A model generated the notes under the pieces. It was given only the letters and a program-made list of their open reading frames with translations. It ran no database searches and was not told the DNA's origin. Below, in pieces: positions 1 to 10,873 of a stretch of DNA of 64,000 bases; position 1 is the stretch's first letter; each line of letters opens with the position of its first letter. The stretch is from Prevotella sp. (GTDB lineage: Bacteria; Bacteroidota; Bacteroidia; Bacteroidales; Muribaculaceae): NCBI GenBank assembly GCA_023662865.1, contig JAMPIK010000006.1, positions 22,719 to 86,718 of the forward strand, read 5' to 3'. A program made the position numbers and the translations under genes.

Positions 1-672
1 GCCGGACGCACAAGCGAATACATTGACTTGATGATTGGCGAAATGTTCCCGGCTGTAAAAGGTAAAGCCACTTTCTGCGACATCTTCACAGAAAAAAACG
101 TGTTTGAAATTGAGGACTCTCGCCGTTATATGCAAGCTGCCAAGGACGCCGGTTTTAAACTAAAATTCCATGCCGATGAGATAGTTCAACTCGGCGGTGC
201 GGAACTGGCTGCCGAATTGGGAGCCGTCTCCGCCGACCACCTTCTCCATGTGAGCGATGAAGGCATAAAGGCCATGGCAAAGGCCGGCACAGTAGCTACC
301 TTACTGCCCCTCACTGCATTCACCCTCCGCGAACCGTATGCTCCGGCACGCAAGTTTATTGATGGCGGCGCAGCCGTAGCTCTTGCCACGGATTTAAATC
401 CCGGCAGCTGTTTCTCCGGCTCAATTCCGCTTACAATCGCCCTTGCTTGCATCTACATGAAGATGAGCATTGAAGAAACAATAACTGCTCTCACTCTCAA
501 CGGTGCAGCTGCTCTTGACCTTGCCGCCGAGACAGGTTCTATCGAGAAAGGCAAGTCTGCCGACCTTGTGATTCTTAACTACGACAACTATCGTATGCTC
601 CCCTACTATGTGGGCATGAACTGTGTCAAAACGGTAATAAGCCATGGACGCGTAGTTGCTGAAAATGATTAA
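1..672 (+). CDS. hutI: Imidazolonepropionase, C-terminal part (5' end outside window)
   Basis: Third step of histidine degradation: hydrolyses 4-imidazolone-5-propanoate to N-formimino-L-glutamate in the cytoplasm. The reading frame is open from base 1, so roughly the first half of the protein is missing. Amidohydrolase-superfamily landmarks are visible: HADE, then SADHL, then ATDLNPGS with the metal-binding Asp, and a C-terminal KGKSADLVIL strand typical of the composite beta domain. It is followed 17 bases later by hutH on the same strand, so both belong to one hut operon whose upstream genes lie outside the window. Identification is firm; the start is unknown. Confidence 0.93.
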   Translation, partial: AGRTSEYIDLMIGEMFPAVKGKATFCDIFTEKNVFEIEDSRRYMQAAKDAGFKLKFHADEIVQLGGAELAAELGAVSADHLLHVSDEGIKAMAKAGTVATLLPLTAFTLREPYAPARKFIDGGAAVALATDLNPGSCFSGSIPLTIALACIYMKMSIEETITALTLNGAAALDLAAETGSIEKGKSADLVILNYDNYRMLPYYVGMNCVKTVISHGRVVAEND

Positions 673-689
673 TCAAAACAGAAGATAAA

Positions 690-2198
690 ATGTCAAAACT
701 TGAAATTTACGAGATAGGCTCAAGCGAGCTTACCTACGACCTGATTGAAAAAATACTCAAAGACGGCACTAAACTGGTGCTCTCAGAGAAAGCAATAGCT
801 AAAATTGAGCATTGCCGCAACTACCTTGATGTGAAGGCTGTAGAAAGCGACAAGCCGATTTACGGCGTGACTACCGGTTTCGGCTCTCTTTGCAACCGTT
901 CAATCACCCCCGAACAGCTCGGCACTCTTCAGGAAAACCTTGTAAAGAGCCATTCATGCTCAATAGGTACTCCGGTAGCCCCCACAGTTGTAAAGCTGAT
1001 GCTTCTGCTCAAGGCGCACGCCCTTTCATTCGGCTTCTCCGGTGTGCAGACTGAAACTGTACAGCGTATTCTCGACTTCTACAACAACGACATTCTGCCG
1101 ATAGTCTATGATCGTGGTTCACTCGGTGCTTCCGGCGACCTTGCTCCCTTGGCAAACCTCTTCCTCCCCCTAATCGGCGAAGGCGAGGTGATGCACGATG
1201 GCAAACATTTCAAAGGTTCAGAAATTCTCAATATTTTCGGTTGGCGTCCCATCAAGCTTAAGAGTAAAGAAGGTCTTGCCCTGCTCAACGGCACACAGTT
1301 CATGAGCGCAAACGGCATCAAAGCTCTCATTGACGGTTGGCACATGGTTCACACATTCGATGCAATGGGCGCACTCAGCCTTGAAGCTTTCGATGGTCGC
1401 ATTGAGCCCTTCATGGCTTGTATTCAAGACGTTCGCCCTCATCGCGGTCAGAAAGAAACCGGCGAGGTATTCCGCAAAATGCTCGAAGGCAGCGAAATCA
1501 TCAAGCGAGAGAAAGCTCATGTGCAAGACCCCTACTCTTTCCGTTGCATTCCGCAGGTTCACGGTGCGGTAAAAGATGCAATGCACCATGTCACCGAAGT
1601 GCTCCATACGGAAATCAATTCCGTAACTGACAACCCCACCGTATTCCCCGACATGGACCTCGTAGTCAGCGGCGGTAACTTCCACGGTGAACCACTTGCT
1701 CTTATCTTTGACTACATGGGAGTAGCTCTCCATGAGCTTGGCAACATCTCCGAACGTCGTGTAGCTCAGCTCATTCTCGGTCAGCGTGGTCTACCTGAAT
1801 TCCTTGTGGCAAAACCGGGTCTGAACTCCGGCTTCATGATTCCACAGTATGCCGCCGCAGCGGTTGTAAGCCAGAACAAGATGTACTCATGGCCCGCTTC
1901 GTGCGACTCAATCGTAAGCTCAAACGGTCAGGAAGACTTGGTATCTATGGGTGCAAACGCAGCTACCAAGCTCCACAAGATTATTGACAATCTGAAATAC
2001 ATCGCTGCCGTTGAGTTGATGAACGCTGCTCAGGGTCTTGACTTCCGCGCTCCCTTGAAGTCTTCTCCCTATTTGCAGAACATCAAAGATGAATACCGCA
2101 AGACAGTTCCGTTCGTTGAAGATGACGTTGTAATGCACGACTACATCAACAAAACAATGGAATTCCTTGATAACTTCGACATCAATAAACCCGAATAA
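690..2198 (+). CDS. hutH: Histidine ammonia-lyase
   Basis: Converts L-histidine to urocanate and ammonia, the first step of histidine use. The 502-residue length fits the family. The Ala-Ser-Gly triad that cyclises into the MIO cofactor is at residues 147-149 in the context GSLGASGDLAPL. Other family blocks are YGVTTGFG near residue 58 and the SVTDNP and GGNFHG stretches in the middle. It lies directly behind hutI and 5 bases ahead of a nitroreductase-family gene, so these three are probably co-transcribed. The ATG at 690 is the only sensible start. Nothing looks damaged. Confidence 0.97.
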   Translation: MSKLEIYEIGSSELTYDLIEKILKDGTKLVLSEKAIAKIEHCRNYLDVKAVESDKPIYGVTTGFGSLCNRSITPEQLGTLQENLVKSHSCSIGTPVAPTVVKLMLLLKAHALSFGFSGVQTETVQRILDFYNNDILPIVYDRGSLGASGDLAPLANLFLPLIGEGEVMHDGKHFKGSEILNIFGWRPIKLKSKEGLALLNGTQFMSANGIKALIDGWHMVHTFDAMGALSLEAFDGRIEPFMACIQDVRPHRGQKETGEVFRKMLEGSEIIKREKAHVQDPYSFRCIPQVHGAVKDAMHHVTEVLHTEINSVTDNPTVFPDMDLVVSGGNFHGEPLALIFDYMGVALHELGNISERRVAQLILGQRGLPEFLVAKPGLNSGFMIPQYAAAAVVSQNKMYSWPASCDSIVSSNGQEDLVSMGANAATKLHKIIDNLKYIAAVELMNAAQGLDFRAPLKSSPYLQNIKDEYRKTVPFVEDDVVMHDYINKTMEFLDNFDINKPE

Positions 2199-2203
2199 TC
2201 CCT

Positions 2204-3109
2204 GTGAATATAACGCTTGACACACTGCGTTCACGCAAGTCTGTACGCACCTTCTCAGCACCGTGTGATGCCGCGCAAATCAAACGGCTGAATGCCGTAA
2301 TTACCGACATAAACACACACGGTGCCGGAATGCATTTTCAACTCGTAACAAATGAACCCAATGCTTTCGGCTCATTTTCAAAGAGCTATGGAATGTTCAA
2401 AGGTGTGACGGATTATGTGGCCTGCGTTGTAGACACTTCTTTTGCCAATTGGCTTGCGCGTGCCGGATTTTACGGAATGCAGATTGTATGCGAGGCCACA
2501 GCCATGGGGCTCGGATCTTGCTTCGTGTCTGCTACATATTCGCAAAAAGATGTAGGTGCGCGTGTACGTGTGGGGCAAGAATTGGTAATGCTTATTGCGC
2601 TTGGCCAAAAAACTGAAGTTGAGAAAAAAAGTTTTGTCGCAAAACTTTCATCGGCCATGATGCACAGACATAAACGTCTGACACCTATGGATTTCTTGGA
2701 CACAACCTTGCCTTGGGAAAAGATTTGCGCCGCATTCCCGAAACTATATGAAGGTTTGGAAGCAGTTTCATACGCTCCCTCGGCTTACAACAAGCAGCCG
2801 GTCGGAATTTTCATTAAAGAAGCTGCCGACCCGGCCAATCCGGTAGCAGAGAGTGTAAAGTCCGACAAATCTGCCAAGAAGTCCGAACACGCGCAGGAAT
2901 TATCTTCAAGATATGACGCTCTGCTTCACCCGAAGGTTACAGCATCTGCTGACACTCAATCGGCAAACGGCGAATACATTCTTCAAGCATATGTACCGCC
3001 GAAAAATCGCCGACAGCTGATAGACTTGGGCATAGCCATGTACAGTTTTTCATGCATATATCCTGGCACTTGGGACTGGGGCAATCCCGCCACATTCCTA
3101 CCCTATTGA
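2204..3109 (+). CDS. Nitroreductase-family flavoprotein
   Basis: A 301-residue protein resembling the Bacteroidales nitroreductase family in which two nitroreductase-like halves are present. The first half carries LRSRKSVRTFS near the N-terminus, the usual FMN-contacting RxSxR-type start, and the second half has SYAPSAYNKQPVGIF, like the SxxNxQPW motif. It begins with GTG only 5 bases after hutH and ends at a strong terminator, which suggests it is the last gene of the hut operon. A role in histidine use is inferred from position only. A charged linker around residues 225-245 (KSDKSAKKSEHAQ) is unusual. The substrate is unknown. Confidence 0.7.
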   Translation: MNITLDTLRSRKSVRTFSAPCDAAQIKRLNAVITDINTHGAGMHFQLVTNEPNAFGSFSKSYGMFKGVTDYVACVVDTSFANWLARAGFYGMQIVCEATAMGLGSCFVSATYSQKDVGARVRVGQELVMLIALGQKTEVEKKSFVAKLSSAMMHRHKRLTPMDFLDTTLPWEKICAAFPKLYEGLEAVSYAPSAYNKQPVGIFIKEAADPANPVAESVKSDKSAKKSEHAQELSSRYDALLHPKVTASADTQSANGEYILQAYVPPKNRRQLIDLGIAMYSFSCIYPGTWDWGNPATFLPY

Positions 3110-3118
3110 CAAATCTTT

Positions 3119-3164
3119 CCAAATAAAAAATGCTGTCCGAAACCGGACAGCATTTTTTATTTGG
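3119..3164. terminator. Bidirectional intrinsic terminator between hut operon and eno
   Basis: A perfect 21-base inverted repeat (3119-3139 and 3144-3164) with a 4-base loop. The GC-rich core is TGCTGTCCG, flanked by an A-tract on the left arm and a T-tract on the right arm, so it can end transcripts arriving from either side. It sits between two convergent genes. Confidence 0.93.
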
Positions 3165-3172
3165 AGAAGTTG

Positions 3173-3188
3173 TTTATTAAACAGGCTC

Positions 3189-3191
<3 letters not shown>
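3173..3191 (-). repeat. MITE terminal-repeat remnant at the eno stop codon
   Basis: These 19 bases match the right end of the MITE at 37772-38103 plus its target duplication (38088-38106) in 18 of 19 positions. In both places the repeat starts exactly at the TAA stop codon of the minus-strand gene. Such a match by chance within 64 kb is very unlikely, so it looks like a decayed or partly deleted copy of the same element; the opposite end was not found here. Confidence 0.55.
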
Positions 3192-4502
<1,311 letters not shown>

Positions 4503-4539
4503 TTAAGTATTATTCTAATCGCGTACCTAAATCGGGTTG

Positions 4540-4571
4540 CAAAATTAGTAAATTTTGATGAAATCTGCAAT
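4540..4571 (-). promoter_or_regulatory. Bacteroidales-type promoter of eno
   Basis: On the minus strand a -7 box TAATTTTG (4547 down to 4540) lies 20 bases from an ATTG that approximates the -33 TTTG (4571 down to 4568). The -7 box fits the TAnnTTTG consensus exactly and sits about 70 bases upstream of the start codon. Confidence 0.65.
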
Positions 4572-4626
4572 TAAGTGACTTGAAATTTCATGCCTTCAAA
4601 ATATATAATGCGATTTTGAGAAAATA

Positions 4627-4643
4627 GTTTTAACGGTTAAAAC
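4627..4643. promoter_or_regulatory. Operator-like inverted repeat upstream of the barrel gene
   Basis: GTTTTAAC-G-GTTAAAAC, two perfect 8-base arms around one base, lies 44 bases upstream of the barrel gene at 4687 and about 155 bases upstream of eno. No T-tract follows, so a protein-binding site is more likely than a terminator. The regulator is unknown. Confidence 0.45.
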
Positions 4644-4686
4644 ATTTATAGTCTAAAAAATGTTAATTTAATAAAAACAGAAGGTT

Positions 4687-5376
4687 ATGAACATTATTCG
4701 AAAGGCTATTTTATTCTCAACAGCGGCTCTGCTATGCACATTCAGCGCGAAAGCTCAATACTATCAAGCTATAAATCAAGCTACAAATATGCTGCAAACT
4801 GCCATACAAGGCGGCTTCAACTATCGCGGTATGATTGATGCCTCTTACACTACCGGCATCGGCACCAACGGTTGCAGCTCATTGGAATTCTCTACTACCC
4901 AGGGTTTTAAATATGCAAACTGGTTCTTCATGGGTGTTGGAGCCGGTGTGAATGTGGCGTTTGCCGGTGAGGGAGATGATAATCACACATATAATCCCGG
5001 AGGTTGGGGAAACGGTTACGACCCCTACCGCAGAGTGAAAGATACAGGTGTTATTATGCCTCTCTTTACTGACTTCCGTTTCTATATCGGCAACGAGCAA
5101 GATGTAAACCTGTTCATTGGAATGAAAGTGGGAGCCTCATTCCTTATCGGGAAAAACTATCTGCGTACCCCCGACGGATACCTTGACAACAACGAAGGTT
5201 TCTACTTCAAACCTACAATAGGTGTGCGCGTGCCGTTAAGCAGCGACAATCCCAAATATGCAGTCAATTTCGGTGTGTCGTATCAATTGATTACCAACTC
5301 CTATTGGAACTGGGGCGGATATTATTCCAACACCACCGTCAATTCGCTGGGCGCAACCATCGGATTTGAGTGGTAA
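4687..5376 (+). CDS. Outer-membrane beta-barrel protein, function unknown
   Basis: A 229-residue secreted protein with a clear signal peptide (basic start, hydrophobic run, cleavage near FSAKAQ). The mature part has alternating aromatic and glycine-rich strands (YANWFFMGVGAGVNVAF, NLFIGMKVGASFLIG, YAVNFGVSYQLI) and ends in a C-terminal aromatic residue (FEW), all typical of a small 8-stranded outer-membrane barrel of the OmpA-like/porin-family kind found in Bacteroidales. No peptidoglycan-binding domain is present. It stands alone, with an inverted repeat in its upstream region, and ends immediately against the convergent BASS transporter gene with no gap. Confidence 0.72.
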   Translation: MNIIRKAILFSTAALLCTFSAKAQYYQAINQATNMLQTAIQGGFNYRGMIDASYTTGIGTNGCSSLEFSTTQGFKYANWFFMGVGAGVNVAFAGEGDDNHTYNPGGWGNGYDPYRRVKDTGVIMPLFTDFRFYIGNEQDVNLFIGMKVGASFLIGKNYLRTPDGYLDNNEGFYFKPTIGVRVPLSSDNPKYAVNFGVSYQLITNSYWNWGGYYSNTTVNSLGATIGFEW

Positions 5377-6288
5377 TCACTTGTTTGCTGATTTTTCATG
5401 ACTGTAAATTTGCCATGAATTAAGCAGATTTTGCCATATGCTGTAAAAGGCCAGAAATGATGAAGCAAGCGGACTAAGGTAAGTATTCGCCATCCAAATG
5501 CCCATTGCCGAATTTTTCTGTCCGAGCAATTGCTGTCCGGCTACGGCATCTCCGCATTTGCGACCAATCATTCTCCCTATCAGGAATTGAAGGGGACACA
5601 TCACACCCGAACCCACTCCGAGAATGATAATGGCAATCCAATGTCCTTGGCCGTGCAAATAAATGAAATCGATTGTTTGTCCGAGAGTGAGGAACAAGGC
5701 CATGGCCCACAGATAAAATGAGCAGGAGCTGTAGCGGCTGATTGCATCTGAAACCGGTTTTGCCCATAGCTGAATTACAAGCATTATGAAAAACGGCAGT
5801 CCTATCACCGTACTGATTCTCCCCAATATTGAGAAAAACGAGTCGGTAATGTCGGAGGGCTGACTGTTACCGATAAATACAAATATTGCCGGAGCAAGTA
5901 CACAAATCAGAAGATTACCCACAATAGTATATGCAATCGTATTTTCTCGCTTGGCACCAAGCATCATGGCAACGACTGTAACCGAACTCGCCACCGGACA
6001 CAAAGCCCCCATCATAATACCCTGCGCTATGGTTACATCTCCAAGCAGCAGTCTGAACACCGGATACAACAGCAAGGAAGCTCCGGTCTGGCACAACATA
6101 AGCCACAAATCAAGCTTCTCGAATTTTAAACTCCGCAGGCGCGTTGTGGAAAATGTAAGAATGAGAATAGAAAAAATCAAATAAGGTATGAGAGCCGAAA
6201 GTTGCTCACAAAAATTATGAAATATCAAGCCGAGGATAATGGCTGTCGGCAGAACGTATGGTTTGATTTTTTTAGTCTGAATACTCAT
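5377..6288 (-). CDS. BASS-family (bile acid:sodium symporter-like) transporter
   Basis: A 303-residue inner-membrane protein of about nine to ten hydrophobic segments. The stretch GALCPVASSVTVVAMMLGAKRENTIAYTIVGN resembles the conserved substrate/ion-binding region of the BASS/BART superfamily, which transports organic anions such as keto acids with sodium. The start chosen is the ATG at 6288 (MSIQTKKIK); an in-frame TTG three codons upstream is less likely. It converges on the neighbouring barrel gene with the stop codons directly adjacent. The substrate cannot be told from sequence. Confidence 0.75.
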   Translation of the reverse strand: MSIQTKKIKPYVLPTAIILGLIFHNFCEQLSALIPYLIFSILILTFSTTRLRSLKFEKLDLWLMLCQTGASLLLYPVFRLLLGDVTIAQGIMMGALCPVASSVTVVAMMLGAKRENTIAYTIVGNLLICVLAPAIFVFIGNSQPSDITDSFFSILGRISTVIGLPFFIMLVIQLWAKPVSDAISRYSSCSFYLWAMALFLTLGQTIDFIYLHGQGHWIAIIILGVGSGVMCPLQFLIGRMIGRKCGDAVAGQQLLGQKNSAMGIWMANTYLSPLASSFLAFYSIWQNLLNSWQIYSHEKSANK

Positions 6289-6413
6289 TTTAATCAATCA
6301 AATTTGCGGGTACAAAATTACCGGTTTTTTCTCAATTGTAGCTTAAAAAGATTCGCATAATTTGATTGTATTCAGATATTCCACTATCATTCAATCTGTT
6401 AAGACACTATCAA

Positions 6414-8984
6414 TTAGAAGGTGAAATGTAATTGCACCCTCACTCCGGATTTATCTACATTTGGAGTGTCGCGGTAAGTTAGACGCCATACATAATCCAC
6501 TCGCAATATCGTGAGAATATTATCTATACCAACTCCCAATTCCATATACGGCTTACTGCCCATGGGGGCTGTAAAAGCATCAAATGGAAAACGGTACAGA
6601 TTATTGTTCAAAGACGGATTATTCTTATCGGAAAGCGAACCATACAGTCCTCTGAATGAGACCACTTCGCGCAGACGCAAATATTTAATGAGAGGCAGCC
6701 GATTTAACAGTGCGCCGTTAGCCCAATATGTCAAATCCCAACTTACATACTGATCATTTGCAAACTCCATGGCATTCATTAACGGGTAACTCTCCGGTTG
6801 TATCGTGTATGAGAGATTGGCATTTGGCCAGCAAAGTGCCGGATATTGAACTTGGCTCCAAATCTTTCCGCCCTTAATCAGTACATCTGTATAGCCGAAT
6901 GCCGAGAACCAGAAGCGTTTCTGAATTGAAAGCTCTGTCTTGTTAGTTGTAAATGCTGCTCCCAACATACCTTTGGGTCCATACTCATGAGAGAGTTGCA
7001 CCACCCAGGCATCCATATTTATAGGTATGCGGTGTGTTTTAGTCTGATAAAATGTTTCGCCCGGGGCAAAGCGCAAGGAGATACTGAAAGCTGACTGTGA
7101 ATAGTGCTTGAACACATCTCCGTAGCCGTTTTCAAAAGGCAACCACCGAGTCGGTTCTTGAATTTCATGTTTAAAACCGATATCAAACGAGAAGCCTCCC
7201 GGACGTTCCATTTTATAATTCAGCGTAGTCTTGCGGCGATACGTTATCTTGTCGTCAGGCTTGCGTTTTAATGACAAAAAGATATTGTCGGCATTCGTAA
7301 ACAAATAATGCTGACCGAGCTGATCCAAATCGTATGTATGATTAAGGAGCAGCGAATGTATAGGGAACTCACGTGAATGATACTTCTTTTCATTAAAGGA
7401 ATATTCCAATTCAGCCCCATATTTAAACTTTCTGTCGCGAGTGCCGTATGCCACGTATCCACGCGAAAACCAGTGTTTTGACAAGTTTGCGGTTGTCATT
7501 CCTCCGACTCTGAAACGCGCGCCCTCAGCCGTATTGGCGGATATAGTGGTATTCATAGGGCCTAAATCAAACTTGGAGTCAGTCTCACGAGTCGGAATAT
7601 AACCGCTTACAAGCACCTTCACAACCTTCTCAAACCAATAAAATGCAGGCACTTGGCGCAATCGTGCCAGCAATTTTTTCATTGCATCTTCATTCTCCTT
7701 AATTGGTATTTGCCGATTATCGTGCCAGAATTGTTCCGGTTGGAGTGCGGCATGAATGTCAGTGAATGTATGCCCCTCTTTATCCAAATATTCGGCTATT
7801 TGAGGGTCGGACGGCGCGGCGAATGTGTGATTGGTGTGAGCGGTTTGTCTGCGTGCGTAAAAACCGGGAGTCCCGGGCAAAATTTGCAATTCCACCGTCA
7901 TATCATCGCTCACCTTCATTCTCGTACCGTCTTCCGCCTGCTCATAGTTTTGAACTATATATATGTTCTTCACATAATTCAGATTTATTGCAGCCGGCAC
8001 TCTCATTACTATTTTTTTAATAAACAAAGTGCTGTCAGCAAGAGGAATATACATTCTGCCGTTAAAACCGAACGACTCGGGATTGTGGGGAGCAAAAGAG
8101 AGTTCCAAGCATTTTTCACCCGGCAAGGGGACGGTGTCAAGATAAAATTTGTAATAATTGGCGGCAATATTGCTCAGAGGACTTACAAACTTATTCTGCA
8201 TTATGGTAACGTCGTTTTGGAATATGTCAATCTCTCTGAACACATCTTCCAGAAAGCGTTGCATACTCTCTTGATCCATAACCTGATCCAAACCTCCACG
8301 CCTGAAGCCGGTAATGTATTCCTTCTGCTTGTTGCCTCGCTTACGATACAGAATTTTGGACGCCTTTTCTTTCACCGAAAGCGGCAGAATTGTTTTTCCG
8401 GAAATCTCACTCGTATCAACATATTCTTGTAAAAAGACGAATTTCTTGGTAAACCAATCTCCCTGAGTGGCCGGATTAAAATCGTTCAGGGCCAAAACTA
8501 TTTTCTCGTATTTGTCGTAATTGAAAAAATCGTGATTTTTCGGGCAGTATTTGGGAGAAGTCTCCCTGATACGCTCCATGAGCTGCACAGCCGGATTGTT
8601 CTTTTTGCTATATTTCTGTTTTTTAGGGTTAACCACAATCTCTTGAAGTACAGTTTCAGAGGGTGATAGCCTTATTTGCAAATTATTAAACTGACCGCGT
8701 TTTATGGGAATATCTTTTGTATTGTAACCTACAACACTGATTCTCAAACCATTGAACTTCTCGGTAGTTGAAAAAGAAAATTTACCGTTTATATCAGTGG
8801 CTATACCGGAAGAGGTTCCTTTAATGTAGATACTTGCATAAGGCAAAGCCTCGCCCGAGATTGAATCAACAACTATACCTTTAATTGTTGTGGCCGCTTG
8901 ATTTGAGGCATACAGGTCTGTATGCCAATTAATAAGAGAGGCAATAAACAAAAAAATATATTTTAAGCGAAAGCTCGCCATCAT
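6414..8984 (-). CDS. DUF5686 outer-membrane protein with carboxypeptidase-regulatory-like N-terminal domain
   Basis: An 856-residue protein with an N-terminal signal/anchor segment, then a carboxypeptidase-regulatory-like beta-sandwich at about residues 33-110 (IKGIVVDSISGEALPYASIYIKG), as in TonB-dependent receptors, followed by a long DUF5686 region. The second half consists of alternating amphipathic strands ending in VRVQLHFTF, which points to an outer-membrane barrel. Such proteins are common in Bacteroidetes; their function is unsettled. No TonB box or plug domain is seen. It has a divergent neighbour (the CYTH gene), and a minus-strand TAATTTTG at 9025-9032 may serve as its -7 box. Confidence 0.82.
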   Translation of the reverse strand: MMASFRLKYIFLFIASLINWHTDLYASNQAATTIKGIVVDSISGEALPYASIYIKGTSSGIATDINGKFSFSTTEKFNGLRISVVGYNTKDIPIKRGQFNNLQIRLSPSETVLQEIVVNPKKQKYSKKNNPAVQLMERIRETSPKYCPKNHDFFNYDKYEKIVLALNDFNPATQGDWFTKKFVFLQEYVDTSEISGKTILPLSVKEKASKILYRKRGNKQKEYITGFRRGGLDQVMDQESMQRFLEDVFREIDIFQNDVTIMQNKFVSPLSNIAANYYKFYLDTVPLPGEKCLELSFAPHNPESFGFNGRMYIPLADSTLFIKKIVMRVPAAINLNYVKNIYIVQNYEQAEDGTRMKVSDDMTVELQILPGTPGFYARRQTAHTNHTFAAPSDPQIAEYLDKEGHTFTDIHAALQPEQFWHDNRQIPIKENEDAMKKLLARLRQVPAFYWFEKVVKVLVSGYIPTRETDSKFDLGPMNTTISANTAEGARFRVGGMTTANLSKHWFSRGYVAYGTRDRKFKYGAELEYSFNEKKYHSREFPIHSLLLNHTYDLDQLGQHYLFTNADNIFLSLKRKPDDKITYRRKTTLNYKMERPGGFSFDIGFKHEIQEPTRWLPFENGYGDVFKHYSQSAFSISLRFAPGETFYQTKTHRIPINMDAWVVQLSHEYGPKGMLGAAFTTNKTELSIQKRFWFSAFGYTDVLIKGGKIWSQVQYPALCWPNANLSYTIQPESYPLMNAMEFANDQYVSWDLTYWANGALLNRLPLIKYLRLREVVSFRGLYGSLSDKNNPSLNNNLYRFPFDAFTAPMGSKPYMELGVGIDNILTILRVDYVWRLTYRDTPNVDKSGVRVQLHFTF

Positions 8985-9082
8985 TATTTTAATATTATGA
9001 AATATTTTTGTAAATTTGTGGGTGCAAAATTACTGCTTTTTACGCAGTTCACGTTGTTCTATTTTTCGTAAATGATAGTCTG

Positions 9083-9523
9083 ATGGCTCTTGAAATTGAA
9101 AGAAAATTTATTGTAATCAATAATGATTATCGCCGTATGGCCTCGTCCGGACAGCGTATCTCGCAAGGTTATCTTACGCGCAGAGTGGAAGGCACGGTAA
9201 GAATTCGCACGTGCGGCGGCAAAGGCTGGATTACTGTTAAAGGTAAAAATTCCGGAAATGTCCGTGAAGAGTTTGAATATGAAATACCGGTGCAAGATGC
9301 AGTTGAACTGCTGAAATTATGCGAAGGGCATATTTTGGAAAAGACTCGCTACATTGTAAACTATTTGGGCTACCGTTGGGAAATAGACAAATTCCACGGC
9401 GACCTTGCCGGATTGGTTATAGCTGAAGTTGAACTCAAAGACAGCGCCGAAGAGCCGCCACTACCCTCTTTTGTAGGTGAAGAAGTGACCGGAAACCCCA
9501 TGTACTACAATTCTTCGCTATAA
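9083..9523 (+). CDS. CYTH-domain triphosphate tunnel metalloenzyme
   Basis: A 146-residue stand-alone CYTH protein. The ExExK signature is present at residues 4-8 (EIERK), with the tunnel-lining basic residues in RIRTCGGKGWITVKGK and the acidic strand EVELKD near residue 116. Members hydrolyse inorganic triphosphate or nucleoside triphosphates; a few make cAMP. Bacterial stand-alone members of this size are usually triphosphatases, so that is the likelier activity. It is transcribed divergently from the DUF5686 gene and is followed by kbl after 121 bases. Confidence 0.85.
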   Translation: MALEIERKFIVINNDYRRMASSGQRISQGYLTRRVEGTVRIRTCGGKGWITVKGKNSGNVREEFEYEIPVQDAVELLKLCEGHILEKTRYIVNYLGYRWEIDKFHGDLAGLVIAEVELKDSAEEPPLPSFVGEEVTGNPMYYNSSL

Positions 9524-9644
9524 ATAGCATACTAATACTCAACAAGATATAAAATATACGGAAAAGAATTACCCTATTTGTGATTTTTTTTGTAATTTTG
9601 ACAATTAGAAATCGTTAAATTAACCTATAAATCAATACTCAGTC

Positions 9645-10838
9645 ATGTACACTGATTTCAAGGAACATCTTCAAAAAGAGTTGCAGGACATCAAAGATGC
9701 CGGACTCTACAAAAATGAACGTATCATCGTAACTCCCCAAAAAGCCGATATCGCAGTAGAAGGCACTCCCGGCGAAGTTCTCAACTTCTGCGCCAACAAC
9801 TACCTGGGTCTTTCTGATGACCAAGATTTGATTGATGCTGCAAAAGAGGCCATGGATCGCAGAGGATACGGCATGAGCTCCGTTCGCTTTATCTGCGGCA
9901 CACAAGACCTTCACAAAGAGCTTGAAAAAGCTATTTCAGACTACTTCAAGACAGAAGACACTATCCTGTATGCAGCTTGCTTCGATGCCAACGGCGGATT
10001 GTTTGAACCGCTGCTCACTGAAGAAGATGCAATCATCTCCGATGCCCTTAATCACGCCTCGATTATTGACGGCGTACGTCTTTGCAAAGCAAAACGTTAT
10101 CGCTATGCAAATGCCGATATGGCCGACCTCGAACGTTGTCTGCAAGAAGCTCAGGCTCAGCGTTTCCGCATTATCGCAACAGACGGCGTATTCTCAATGG
10201 ACGGCAATGTGGCTCCCATGGATAAAATCGTGGAACTCGCAAAGAAATACAATGCACTGGTAATGGTAGACGAAAGCCACTCCGCAGGTGTGGTTGGTCC
10301 TACCGGTCACGGTGTTGCAGAACAATTCAACGCTTACGGCGACATTGACATTTTCACCGGTACACTCGGCAAGAGCTTCGGCGGTGCAATGGGTGGTTTT
10401 ACTACCGGTCGCAAGGAAATTATCGACATGTTGCGTCAACGCTCACGCCCCTACCTGTTCTCAAACTCCGTAGCTCCGGCTATTGTAGGCGCAAGCATCG
10501 CAATGTTCCGCAAACTGAAAGAGAGCAACGAACTGCACGACAAGCTCATGCAAAATGTGGAATACTTCCGCACCAAAATGCTCGAAGCCGGCTTCGACAT
10601 CAAACCCACACAGAGCGCGATTTGCGCCGTGATGCTCTACGATGCAAAACTCAGTCAGGACTTCGCTGCCGAAATGCAGAAAGAGGGTATCTATGTAACC
10701 GGATTCTATTACCCCGTCGTACCCAAAGGTCAAGCTCGTATCCGCGTACAATTGAGTGCCGGCCACGACCGTGACCAACTTGACCGCGCTATCGCGGCCT
10801 TTATCAAAGTCGGCAAAAAGCTCGGAGTCCTCAAATAA
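9645..10838 (+). CDS. kbl: Glycine C-acetyltransferase (2-amino-3-ketobutyrate CoA ligase)
   Basis: A PLP enzyme of the alpha-oxoamine synthase family that cleaves 2-amino-3-oxobutyrate with CoA to glycine and acetyl-CoA, the second step of threonine catabolism. The 397 residues align well by eye with E. coli Kbl, for example INFCANNYLGL-like, SVRFICGTQD, SDALNHASIIDGVRLCKAKR and YPVVPKGQARIR. The PLP lysine is in GTLGKSFGGAMGG. Serine palmitoyltransferase, a sister family important in Bacteroidales, was considered, but the Kbl-specific blocks decide against it. No threonine dehydrogenase is adjacent. A TAATTTTG -7 box at 9593-9600 lies 44 bases upstream. Confidence 0.95.
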   Translation: MYTDFKEHLQKELQDIKDAGLYKNERIIVTPQKADIAVEGTPGEVLNFCANNYLGLSDDQDLIDAAKEAMDRRGYGMSSVRFICGTQDLHKELEKAISDYFKTEDTILYAACFDANGGLFEPLLTEEDAIISDALNHASIIDGVRLCKAKRYRYANADMADLERCLQEAQAQRFRIIATDGVFSMDGNVAPMDKIVELAKKYNALVMVDESHSAGVVGPTGHGVAEQFNAYGDIDIFTGTLGKSFGGAMGGFTTGRKEIIDMLRQRSRPYLFSNSVAPAIVGASIAMFRKLKESNELHDKLMQNVEYFRTKMLEAGFDIKPTQSAICAVMLYDAKLSQDFAAEMQKEGIYVTGFYYPVVPKGQARIRVQLSAGHDRDQLDRAIAAFIKVGKKLGVLK

Positions 10839-10873
10839 ACATATATAGTTCATTACTCACTATATACACTAAC

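Noticed and set aside
1218..1733. 171-codon open frame opposite hutH
   Set aside because: Shadow of hutH, whose frame is complete with all motifs; the antisense product shows no domain.
7653..8432. 259-codon open frame on the plus strand
   Set aside because: It is antisense to the DUF5686 gene, whose protein is continuous and has recognisable domains; the plus-strand product has no family resemblance.
9645..10838. kbl as serine palmitoyltransferase for sphingolipid synthesis
   Set aside because: Sequence blocks through the whole length match Kbl, not the palmitoyltransferase branch.
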